Of a DNA stretch of 64,000 nt, positions 11,107-22,281 are shown piece after piece. The translations under genes and the position numbers were made by a program. Source of the stretch: Haematococcus lacustris (Eukaryota > Chlorophyta > Chlorophyceae > Chlamydomonadales > Haematococcaceae); contig JASKMD010000012.1 of NCBI GenBank assembly GCA_030144725.1, positions 7,849,333 to 7,913,332 on the forward strand, given 5' to 3'. Within the stretch, counting starts at the first letter, position 1. Each line of letters starts with the position of its first letter. The notes below the pieces were generated by a model. That model was not told where the DNA came from. It made no database searches and saw nothing but the letters and a program-made list of their open reading frames with translations.

Positions 11107-11787
11107 TGTGGCACATACTGTTGCCCTGTGAAGCAAACCACAAGGTCATTAGCTATACGTGCGATGTCAAAGCACCCATTCAATGTGGCAGGGAGCACCA
11201 ATGGAGTCTGGTGAACGCAACAACTCTGTTAGGCCTAGGGGCCTCGGGGCCAGGCACCTGCTTTGGGCTACAAGCCCACACTCTGACAAGGTGTAAGCGC
11301 GCCTCCACCGTGTAATCCTTAGCTGGTCACCATAGCTTGGTCTCCAGCCAGCATTGCTGGGCACGCAGGGACTCCATGCAACCTGGCAACACAATGGCCC
11401 CATGACAAGCACGGGTTGGCATTTGACTACATACACTGTTAACTGGCGCATAACACGGCGCAGTTTATCTAACGTGCGGCCACCCTAGAAGCTGGATGCG
11501 CTGAACAGAAGTGAACTGTCCATGACCCGTCAGCTGCTGGCAGTTTTGATCACAAGGGCAAGTAAGATGCTCTTTATTCCCCACCAATGCCCAGAAGATC
11601 GGCTATTACTTGCCGTTAATGCATGCATAGGACAAGACCTTGAGACCATGCATGGCCGACTAGTGTACATGGCAGTTGTCAAGCTGCCATGAGCCCATGT
11701 TCGATTTGGCAATTTCCCACCCCTTCACCTAAGTAGGCGAGTTGGCAGGCGATGCGGCGCTGCATCGCCTAGTTTCTACCCGCGAGC
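11107..11787. other. Intergenic, upstream of kinase gene
   Basis: No gene recognised. The segment presumably includes the promoter and 5' UTR of the kinase that starts at 11788. No confident TATA box or other motif was identified. Confidence 0.5.
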
Positions 11788-13577
<1,790 letters not shown>

Positions 13578-14179
13578 GCCGAGGCCCAGGATGGGCTCTG
13601 CCTGGCTGTGCTAGTGCCATCATACAGCTGACCTTGTGTCGGGTGGCATGTCAGAGGGGTCATGCATAGCATGCGTAGGCATGTCTTTGTAGACTGTGAC
13701 TATGACCTGTATGTTGAGCAGCTGCCACCGGGTGTGTGTTGCAAGGAGGCTGACTTGAAAATGATCTCATGCACACTGCTATGTTTCATGCGCACTGCGT
13801 ATGGTTCTTTCCATATTGCTTGATTGAATGCTAGGTTGCCTGGGGCAGGCTATAGATTTGTACATAAGTGTGCAAATCTCACATATACAAAACGTCCAGT
13901 CCCATGTGCACTATCCTTTTAGGCAAGGATTACCTGGCAAGGCGCACATAGTTCCATCTGACCGTGATGGTGAGCATGTTCAGTGGAGCAGGTCATAATA
14001 GTGCTTCCGCCAGCTGAAAGACTGCTTGGCGACTGACGGCTTTGACAACTGAAGCTGGGCTGGCTGAGTCTCAGAAGGTCAGGCGCTGCGGCCCGTGGAC
14101 TTGCAACCGGCATTGCACCGCTTGCTTCCCTTGTGCCATGGACCATGGTGGGATGATCATCACTCCATGGATCTCCCGA
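13578..14179. other. Kinase 3' flank and Fanzor F4 upstream DNA
   Basis: No gene seen. The first part should be the kinase 3' UTR, though I found no clear TGTAA signal. The later part may belong to the 5' region of the Fanzor-like copy F4, whose readable protein begins near 14180. Confidence 0.45.
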
Positions 14180-16426
14180 TAAACCCAAGCTGGCAGAAGA
14201 GGCAACCGCCCGTCTTAATGCACATCGCGTAATGGCTAAGAAGCAGCGGAAGGGCACCGACAAGCCAAAGAAGTGCCCGGCAAGGAAACGGAAAGGGTTC
14301 GTGTCCCTAGCCGACTGTGAGCTACGTGAGTTACGCGCTGTGTAAGCACCCGTCGCTCCTGTGGTCCCATCGCAGCGTCTCGTTCCCCTCAAGGGAAACA
14401 ACGACAGGAGCGCCGGAATGGCTGGGAAACGAAGAGACGCCAAGTAAGGGACCGACCCCGCCTTGTGTGTCCCCGCACTGTTTGTGTCCCCGCCTTGTGT
14501 CTTGGCCTGTCAAAGTGGCCTGTCAAAATGTTAACTGTGCTTGGCTGCAGGTCATCAAAGTCCCGGGTGGCGCTGTGCTGCGCGGCTGCAAGAAGACAAA
14601 GCGGAAATTGATAGTGCATTTCCAGCACCGGGCCGAGGTTCACTCCCAGCTTCGGGTCATCGCTTCACTGTTTGCTTTGCCCCACCCCCTGCGGCCAGCA
14701 GCAACCCAAGTGTAGCCACCCACCCAAGCCACCCAAGTGTAGCAGCAGCATAGGTAAGGGCATGGCTGAGCAGCGTAAGTTTGTGTTTGATCCAGCCACC
14801 CAGTTTTGGGTGGGCATCGACCCTGGGCCAGTCAGGCGCCCCCAACATGGGTCATGCAAGTACTCTCTCAATACTTCATCGTTTTCGATAGCGTTTGTTA
14901 CATTGATAGCTGCAAATCAATGCGCGACATCTGACCATCAGCGCTAGCCATTGGAGTCTTTGCTCGCGTACTGCCACATGTGCCCGCGAACAAATCACAG
15001 CGGCGAGGCGGGTCTCCTTGTGACGGTGAGCCACATCGCTGTGACCCCATCTACCTAGCGTAGTGAGTCGATTGTGCACAATTGGAATGTCCGGCCAACA
15101 CCCAACGCGATGCCTGCCGGGCGTGCAGGGCACCTAGAAGGGGTGGATGAAACATATCTGGGTACTCGCTTCCGCCAAATACACCATTTGGGTCGGCGCA
15201 CACTAAGGTATCACCGGCTTATAACCCCCCCTCCTCCACTGTGTCCTCCACTGTGTTGCAACCAGCTACCCCTGCCATTGAACCACCAACCCCCCTAACG
15301 ATCCCCCAGACAGTCAGTGCAGCCAGGGACCAGGAGACAGGCCAGCTGGTAGCTGACCAGCTGGACCGGTGGAAGCTGTTAAAGGGCCAGTGGAAGCATA
15401 CCATCGGCCTGAACAACTCCCGCCGTGACATCTTGCGGTGGCTGGCTCCAATCAAGCCCCACCTCCAGCACCTGGAAGCAGCAAGCGCAGCCGGCACTTC
15501 CCTGGAGGCCAACCTGAAGCACATCAGCGTCACCCTGGCCACCTGGGATGCGGTGTGGGAGGTGTACTGGGACCCCAAGTGGGCACGGCAGCGGCTGAGG
15601 CTGTACGGAGCCCAGGACCGGGCTCTCCAGCAGTTCTTCAAGAAGGTGAGGGTCGGTGGGTGGGTGGGTGGTAGGGCGGGTAAGGGTGCAACTCCAACTT
15701 GGTGCAACAATGTCAGCCACTGTGTGCATGGCTGCAGTTGGAGAAGGACATGGCGGAGGTATAAATGGAGCGCCATGGGCGTGCCAAGCAGCTGGTGGTC
15801 TTCTTTGGTGCAGCTAGCATTGGCACTGGGGGAGGCTGGGGTGCGGATGCGGTGTAATGGGCCTGCTGCAAGGTGGTGTGCAGGCCCAGGGGCTCAGACC
15901 AATGGCGGGGCAGGGTGGCGCTTGTGGATGAGCACCGCACCACACGGGTCAGCTCAGCAGTGAATGGCCAGCAGCCCTGTGAGGAGCTGGACAATGAGCA
16001 GCCCACCAGGCGTGCAGACTGGGAGCCCCCAGCAGGGCAGGTGGACCAGGAAGCCACACAGGCAGCAGCCTCATAGCCAGGGCCCAGCACTCCCCCGCCA
16101 GTCAAGCGCAGCAAGCGCACAAAGGCTGAGCAGGCAGCGGATCCCACCCAGCCCACCAAGGGCACAGGCAAGGCCCAGGGCAAGGCTGACATAGCCAACT
16201 GAGCGCCACAGCCAGGCAGATGGCTGGACAGGGATGCAATGCTGCGCTGAATGTGCAGCGCATTGGGGACAGCAAGTGGTGTCCACTGGAGCTGTGCTAC
16301 TGGCCAAACAAGGGAGCTCTGCCAGCCAAGGACAAAGAGTACCCTGGCCTGGGCTACAAGCGGCTGCTAGACAAGCCACCCAAGGCCCAGCAGCAGCAGC
16401 AGCAGCAGCCTGCTGAGGCACAGTAG
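14180..16426 (+). pseudogene. Fanzor-like nuclease, copy F4 (most complete, but broken)
   Basis: The only copy here with N-terminal parts. Segments in order: a basic region with KKQRKGTDKPKK and ARKRKGF (NLS-like, about 14230-14310), an exon with GGAVLRGCKKTKRKL (about 14550-14650), and FDPATQFWVGIDPG (about 14783-14830), whose IDPG is the RuvC-I Asp motif. A repeat insertion (14832 to about 15307) follows directly. Sequence resumes with VSAARDQETGQLVADQLDRW through WDAVWEVYWDPKW (exon end 15645), an intron (15646-15737), then FGAASIGTGGGWGAD, VDEHRTTRVSS, a basic linker, an RD/NAALNVQRIG region and KEYPGLGYKRLLD...QQPAEAQ. Breaks: the insertion, in-frame TAA codons near 15763 and 15856, later stops in the linker, and a small deletion in the DRD motif. 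The RuvC-I Asp to RTT spacing fits the family. Confidence 0.65.
14832..15255 (-). mobile_element. Repeat insertion in Fanzor F4, related to TIR family end
   Basis: Begins TCAGGCGCCCCCAACATGGG, the reverse complement of the right end of the element at 33267-35630. It continues with sequence matching 26642-27085 (GTTTTCGATAGCGTTT; GAGTCTTTGCTCGCGTACTG; CACCATTTGGGTCGGCGCAC; CCTCCACTGTGTTGCA). The second terminus is not recognisable, so the exact right boundary (15255-15307) and any target duplication are unresolved. Confidence 0.6.
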
Positions 16427-16694
16427 TGTGTGTCCCCCCATTTGAGCTGTCATCAGTTTACATCAGCGCATGTTTTTCATGCCAACTCTACACTATAGCC
16501 CTAGCGGTCAGGCAATAGTGTAGGTGGTAGGCACTCGTGCACCATGTCCATGTGCATTGGGTATACTCTACACAGCCCATTAACACAATTTGAGTCGGGC
16601 CACTAGTGGCCCCTAGTATTCCCGCTAGTGGCTGCTAGTGGCCACTACTGGTCCAGCTCAAATGGAGGCCCTAGTGAGGGATAAAGAGGCTGCT
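16427..16694 (+). repeat. Fanzor 3' module (F4): candidate guide-RNA scaffold
   Basis: Starts after the TAG stop and includes GAGCTGTCATCAG, GCGCATGTTTTTCATGCCAA, the CTACACTAT/ATAGTGTAG hairpin (from 16488), CCACTAGTGG and TAGTGGCCACTA palindromes, and the common right edge near 16690, after which the sequence is unique. Confidence 0.5.
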
Positions 16695-17345
16695 TGGCAG
16701 AGGCTCTTACTCCACTACTCCCTTTCGTATCAAATTCCTCACCTTCCACATACATATGTGTATGTGTAAAAGAGGTTACCGGGTCTGGCATGTGATCTGC
16801 TAAACTACTTGGCCAGCAATTGAGAACTGTACGCTTGAGAACTGCTTGAAAGAGGCACTCTTCCCTTTCGTACCAACGCACTTCTCCTTCTGTCCTGGGC
16901 AGTAGTATAAGGATCACCTTACTGCACCCAGGCTACCAAACTAGTATGGGGGCAGGACCAAACTCGCTGCTCAAATCTTTGGCAACTAGGCTTAGGGTGT
17001 CCGCAGAACCACCGGCGGCGTAATTACAGGAACAGCCTAACTTGCATGGGTGGGGCATGTTCGGCGAAGCACGCACCGAGGCTCGACAACAGGTCTAGCT
17101 TTCTGGACCTATGGCCCACGCATGCCGCCTTACGAGCACGCCAGGAGCTGCCAGCGGTTTGATAAGAAGACATCGGCTTGCATTCCCGTCAGGGACTGCC
17201 TGCCGAGCGGAGAACAGGCAGCAGCCGACATCAAGCGATACGGCTAGCAGCTCCTTATCCTCCATTGTAAGACGGGCGGCCCACTGCAGCCCTCGCCCGC
17301 CCCTTGCTCAGTGAAGGCACGGACTGCCTGCAGGACACGGAAGCC
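16695..17345. other. Intergenic, no gene recognised
   Basis: Contains CATACATATGTGTATG but no coding motif. The end may hold upstream coding or 5' UTR sequence of the small membrane protein at 17346. Confidence 0.4.
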
Positions 17346-17798
17346 ATGGACAAGCAAGTAGAGAGGCTTGTAGAGCTGAGGCGGGAGCAGCAGCGCGCAC
17401 CACAGGCTTCAGAGCCTACCAACTTGGTGCAGGTCTGCATGCCCCGTGTTCCCATGCCCCCTGCCTCCTGCAGCATGGAGTAGGCTGGAGAACATGCGTG
17501 CAGGGTGCAATAGAAGAGGCGCAGCTGATAACATGGCCCACGGCCAAAAAGGTGGGACGACAGCATGGGCTGGAGGATGCTGTTCACAGGGCACAGGCAC
17601 AGGACAGAGGCCACACCTCTCTGTCTGTGACCTAATGGTGTCGTACCGAAACTCTGTCGTGGCCAGACATGAGCTTGGTGCCATGTGCAGGCGCTCATGG
17701 ACACGGTGCTGGTGCTTGCCATAGTGTCGGCCAGCGGCTCACTTCTGTTTGGTCTCAATGTGCTTCTGGCTGAAGGATCCCAGCTCTGGTACCAGTGA
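17346..17798 (+). CDS. Small single-helix membrane protein (unknown function)
   Basis: Two exons joined in phase 0: 17346-17432 (MDKQVERLVELRREQQRA...) and 17691-17798 (ALMDTVLVLAIVSASGSLLF... to TGA). The predicted product is about 64 residues: a charged amphipathic N-terminal stretch followed by a hydrophobic segment of about 20 residues, ending in LLAEGSQLWYQ. GT and AG splice dinucleotides are present. An upstream exon is possible because the frame remains open before the ATG. A Fanzor-like copy starts right after the stop and could have truncated the gene. No family recognised. Confidence 0.35.
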
Positions 17799-17802
17799 CC
17801 AG

Positions 17803-18134
17803 TGCAAGCAGGTGCGCTGGTTGAGGGGGCCCGCCCCACTTGCTCCTGCCCGACTGCCAAGTGCACTAAGGCTGAGCAGGCAGCTGAGCCCACTCAGCCC
17901 ACCAAGGCTGAGCAGGCAGCTAAGCCCAAGAGCAAGGCTGCCAAAGCCAAGCCAGCACCACAGCCAGGCAGGGTGGCTGGACAGGGACTGCAATGCAGCA
18001 ATGAACATGCAGCGCATTGGGGAGAGCAGGTGGCGTCCACTGGAGCTGTGCTACTGGCCAACCTAGGCTACAAGCGGCTGCGAGACAAGCCACTCAAGGC
18101 CCAGCAGCAGCAGCAGCCTGCTGAGGCACAGTAG
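17803..18134 (+). pseudogene. Fanzor-like relic, copy F5 (C-terminal stub with frameshift)
   Basis: Holds the KAEQAAEPTQPTK-type linker, the DRDCNAA(M)NMQRIGES region, and YKRLRDKPLKAQQQQ...AEAQ with TAG at 18132-18134. An extra G in the stretch GGCAGGGTGGCTGG puts the linker and the DRD motif in different frames; the same extra G is present in F6. Sequence between YW and LGYKRLRD is deleted. No RuvC-I or RuvC-II region is present. Confidence 0.6.
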
Positions 18135-18392
18135 TGTGTGCCCCCCCTTCTTGAGCTGTCATCAGCGCATGTTCTTCATGCCAACTCTACACTATAGCCC
18201 TAGCGGTCAGGCAATAGTGTAGGTGGTAGGCACTCATGCACCATGTCCATGTGCACTGGGTATACTCCACACGGCCCATTAACACCAGCTGAGTCTGGCC
18301 ACTAGTGGTCCCTAGTATTCCCGCTAGTGGCTGCTAGTGGCCACTACTGGTCCGGCTCAAATGGAGGCCCTAGTGAGGGACAAAGGGTCTGC
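18135..18392 (+). repeat. Fanzor 3' module (F5): candidate guide-RNA scaffold
   Basis: Same order of elements as in F4: GAGCTGTCATCAGCGCATGT, the CTACACTAT/ATAGTGTAG hairpin, CTAGTGG repeats, the TAGTGGCCACTA palindrome, and the right edge at GAGGGACAAAGGGTCTG. Confidence 0.5.
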
Positions 18393-19129
18393 TAAGTGCC
18401 CATTGCGTAATCACCAGCACCAAGGCTCTGCTGACATCGCCAACTTGGGTTCTGGACTCCAACATGCGTTTAGGGCCAAGCTGCATGCTTGCCTTTGCTT
18501 TGCTGGCAACGTGCAGGCTGCGACTGCTACAAGCAGTGGGAAGTGTGTATGGCTTTGTACAGCTGCGTCATCTGCATGGCGCCACATGTGAGGCCAATGT
18601 GGCAGTGGCCTCCAGCAGCTGCTGGCCAAGGTGGCCACAGTAGGCACGATGTGGCTCATGGACACCGTAGCGCCTGTGCATTGACTGGCTGGCTTACACT
18701 GGGCAGTGCATTAGCGTGTGAAATGCCATGCATTACAAGGAGTGTTGCCTAGCTTTTCCGTCTGCGCTGTGCGGTCTGCGAGGCCAACTTCTGTGCTGGG
18801 AAAGGGAATGTGTTGGGTTGTGAGGGATGAGGATCCCTTCAGCTGTAGGCATGCCCACAGGGAAAAGTGTGAATTACATGGTCCGGATCCCACCCTCTGC
18901 TGCGCACTGTTATGTCGATAACACTGTTTGTTTAGGTCTATCATCCCAGCAGGGGGAACCCCTGTCCCATCAGCTCACAGCTCATCTGGCCATCACGTCA
19001 AATCAGGACACCCTATCACGAGCTACAAGGGGGGGCGGTTTTTGGCGTCATCATCAGTTGTCACCGTGACATAGCCTGCACCTGGCCCCACCATCATCCA
19101 GCAGACTGACCGGCTCAGCGGGCCCCATG
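18393..19129. other. Intergenic; possible exon remnants only
   Basis: Short open frames occur near 18515-18690 after CAG acceptors, but none shows a recognisable motif or a consistent frame. They could be further exons of the small membrane protein at 17346, which I cannot demonstrate. Confidence 0.35.
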
Positions 19130-19442
19130 CAGCAGCCAGGAAGCCACACCGGCAGCAGCCTCATAGCCAGGGCCCAGCACTCCCCCGCCAGCCAAGCGCA
19201 CCAAGGTTGAGTCGGCAGCTGAGCCTACCCAGCCCACCAAGGGCACAGGCAAGGCCCAGGGCAAGGCTGCCAAAGCCAAGCCAGCGCCACAGCCAGGCAG
19301 GGTGGCTGGACAGGGACTGCAATGCAGCAATGAACATGCAGCGCATTGGGGAGAGCAAGTGGCGCCCGCTGGAGCTGTGCTACTGGCCAGACCAGGGAGC
19401 TCTGCCAGCCAAGAGCGGCTGCTAGACAAGCCACCTAAGGCC

Positions 19443-19475
<33 letters not shown>

Positions 19476-19490
19476 GCTGAGGCACAGTAG
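19130..19490 (+). pseudogene. Fanzor-like relic, copy F6 (C-terminal stub with frameshift)
   Basis: Contains the TPPPAK-type linker remnant, GWLDRDCNAAMNMQRIGES, KWRPLELCYWPDQGALPAKS and a poly-Gln/AEAQ ending at TAG 19488-19490. It shares the extra-G frameshift with F5 and has its own internal deletion of the KEYPGLGYK segment. Confidence 0.6.
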
Positions 19491-19768
19491 TGTGTGCCCC
19501 CCCATTTGAGCTGTCATCACTGACTCACCAGCTTCCAATCAGCGCATGTTTTTCATGCCAACTCTACACTATAGCCCTAGCGGTCAGGCAATAGTGTAGG
19601 TGGTAGGCACTCATGCACCATGTCCATGTGCACTGGGTATACTCCACACGGCCCATTAACACCAGCTGAGTCTGGCCACTAGTGGTCCCTAGTATTCCCG
19701 CTAGTGGCTGCTAGTGGCCACTACTGGTCCGGCTCAAATGGAGGCTCTAGTGAGGGACAAAGGGTCTG
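19491..19768 (+). repeat. Fanzor 3' module (F6): candidate guide-RNA scaffold
   Basis: Nearly the same as the F5 module with a small insertion (CACTGACTCACCAGCTTCCA) near the start. Hairpin, palindromes and right edge (GAGGGACAAAGGGTCTG) are conserved; the flank after it is unique. Confidence 0.5.
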
Positions 19769-20021
19769 ACGGCTTAGTGGCAAGTTCTTGACCAGGCCCA
19801 GGTAGCAAGAGCGCATTTCATCTCCCCTCCTTCCCCCCAAACATTGAAAGACATGTCTGAGACCACCTGGTTAGCATTAGGCAGCACTTCCCGTGAAGCG
19901 ACATGAAGTCAGACCACACCTTGCATGGGCACATGACAAATGGGTTGACCATGGTGTGGCAGGAATGCGAACTGGGAGAGTAAAGGCTGTCCATGCGCAA
20001 AATGCAGCCCCAGCTGCTCCC

Positions 20022-20026
20022 TTACA
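20022..20026 (-). terminator. TGTAA polyadenylation signal of SnRK1 beta gene
   Basis: TTACA on the plus strand reads TGTAA on the minus strand, 34 bases past the stop codon. TGTAA is the usual volvocalean poly(A) signal; the short distance makes this tentative. Confidence 0.4.
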
Positions 20027-20059
20027 CAGCTATTCCCTAGAGCGATGCCTAGAGCTGCT

Positions 20060-21958
20060 TCAGTTGGCTGACCCCTGGCGCGCTTCTGAGCCTAGGGAGT
20101 CAGCTGGCCGCCTGCTCTTGGGCTTGTAGATCACGGTGGTGATGTACTTGGACTTGTAGCGGTGCGTGGTACCCACCACCAGGGCATTCACATGCTGCAT
20201 GCACAAACATACCAGTGCAGGTGCATGTGCCCACGTGGCGGGAGCAGGAGCACAAGAAGGGCAGCAAGGGGAGCACAACAGCAGCACAGGAGAGTCAGTG
20301 AGCAGGCACGCCTCAGTCCCTGGCAGCAGAGAGTCAGTCCAGCAGCAGCAGCCACAGCAGCAGCAGCCGCAGCCGCAGCAGCAGCGCGAGGTCACCTGGC
20401 AGGGTCATAAGAACCAGCTCACCGCATTCACACCTCCACCTGCCAACTGCCAGCCCAACGCCTATGTTACCTCCACTTTCACCTCCTCCACAGCCCACCA
20501 GCCAGGGCTGGCTGCGAGAGAGCTGCTAGATCAAGGCAAGGGCAGGGCACCCACCTGGCCCCGCGACCCCTGGCAGTACAGGTGATTGAGGATGACATGC
20601 TGGGGCCTTGGCAGCACTGCCTGAGCGTCCAGGGCGGGGGGCACGTTGAGCAGGGTGAGCTGAAGGTGTGGGGGCATCACGGGGGGCTCTTTGGCATAGT
20701 CCTCAGCCAGCGGGGGAGGGCAGTTGTAGCTGCGGCACCCAGGGGGAGGAACCAGGCAAGGAAAGGGTGACCCACAGCGGTGGCGGCTGTGGCTGTGGCT
20801 GAGAAGTCATGAGGGCAGGGGGCATGGTTGCACTCGGGGCCAGAGCCAGGGTCAGGGTTAGGGGTGGAGGGTTGGGGTGAGGGTTAGGGGTAGTGCTCAG
20901 GCAAGCCGGGACCAGGGCTGGGTAGCAGCTGTCCAGCCTCCTTGTTGCCCTGTGACCCTGATGCTGGTCTCATTCCTGGTCACACCCTCAGCTTGTGGGG
21001 GCAGCTGCACCAGCACGACAGCCGAGGGCTGCCTGGTAGAGTGCACCCAGTGTGAGGAGGCCCGGCCCTGGCCCGGCCTCACCTGGAGGGTGGTGAAGGC
21101 GGCGGCTCAAAGCCGCTGAGGCTGTCAAGGTTCTCAGGCACGTACTCATGCACCTCAATCATGTTGTTCACATTGCCCATCTCGTCAAACATGGCTGGCT
21201 GGTTGGGGTCGTACTTCCATTCACCATCGACAATGAATTTGTACTGCAGCCATGGGACAGCATGCACATAGTTACCCTAGTTGTTTTGGTGGCCTGTGTT
21301 CACACCAGCTGCTTCACCTGTGTATACTTGCTCCAACACTTGCCGCTGATGCATGCTCTACATAGCTCGCAGTGGCTATGGTGCGTTGGTGGCCGTGCCT
21401 GTGGCTGCTAGCAGCAGCAATGCAAGCGAAGCTAGGCATTAGCGAAGCACCTGGTAGACGCCTGGCGGGAGTAGCTTGACAATCGTGAAGTCCTTGCCCG
21501 TTCGTTGTAACAACTGGCGGGTGGACCAGTTGTCAAAGGACCCCTCTACCTCCACATGCGACCCGCCGTGGCTCCCTGCATCAAGGAAGAGCCGTGTTGG
21601 CACACTGCGCATAAGCACCCCACAGCCAGGGGGTGTTGACGTTGCTGTGCTGGCACTTACAGACGATGACTACAGGCACTAGTTTAGGAGTGGCTGGACC
21701 CCATCCAGCCAAGCCTTGGTACTCTGGCTCCACCCTGGGGCGTGATATTGCGTCCTCAACTTTGGCAATGGGCTCCATGGGAATCTGCGGGCTGTAGGTG
21801 AGAGGAGACCCCGGGCTGATAGGGGGCGAAGGCCGGTATGTCTGGCTGCTGTCGAGGTCATCTGCGGGAGGCCCAGCTTTGCTAGGATGCGTGTTGCCCT
21901 GCAAAGCAAGATTTGACGCTTTTACGCTGCCTAATCGAGCTGGCTCAGAGAAATGCAT
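20060..21958 (-). CDS. SnRK1/AMPK beta subunit (AKIN-beta type)
   Basis: Scaffold and glycogen-binding subunit of the SnRK1/AMPK energy-sensing kinase. Five minus-strand exons: 21958-21661, 21575-21451, 21243-21083, 20729-20555 and 20194-20060. They total 894 nt in one frame (297 residues) with GT-AG introns. The carbohydrate-binding domain (CBM48/AMPK1_CBM) reads [42 protein letters not shown] and [11 protein letters not shown], with the Trp and Lys/Asn typical of glycogen binding. The C-terminal ASC domain (AMPKBI) reads [23 protein letters not shown] and [16 protein letters not shown]. An acidic/Pro-rich N-terminal segment precedes them. The start at 21958 keeps frame, but a CAG acceptor at 21899-21901 allows a different first exon (for example a myristoylated N terminus), so the start is uncertain. 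Confidence 0.9.
20848..20893. repeat. GGGTTA-like degenerate tract
   Basis: Irregular GGGTTAGGGG/GGGTTGGGG motifs within an intron of the SnRK1 beta gene. It is too short and degenerate to be telomeric. Confidence 0.5.
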
Positions 21959-22281
21959 CCCAGGGTGAGACGCCCCCCACCATCTTTGTCCTGGTTTCGC
22001 AAAAGGCTGCCTTCCCGCTTGACACAGGTTTGTTACAGTAGCTGCCTGCCTTGCCGTGCTCCAGGCTCGCTTAGATGGGACGCGACCAGCAGAAGTTAGC
22101 GTCAGTTACTTTTTTCGTTACGAAAATGGAAACAAGGGTTCTGAGTTGGGCCGGAGGGGTTTGGAGGTGTGGGTGACAGCTGGTCACAGCCATCGCTTGG
22201 TATCGTGAGGAGATTAAGAGGGCTTTCAAGTTAAGCGTCGGATAAATGAATGGGGAACACCCTCGCCCTAGCACCAGTCCA
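21959..22281. promoter_or_regulatory. Divergent promoter region between SnRK1 beta and GUCD1-like genes
   Basis: About 320 bp separate the first placed codons of two genes transcribed away from each other. I see no clear TATA box. 5' UTRs or a missed first exon of the minus-strand gene may lie here. Confidence 0.45.

Noticed and set aside
20848..20893. Interstitial telomere tract
   Set aside because: Irregular GGGTTA-like motifs, very short and inside an intron of the SnRK1 beta gene; no regular telomeric unit.
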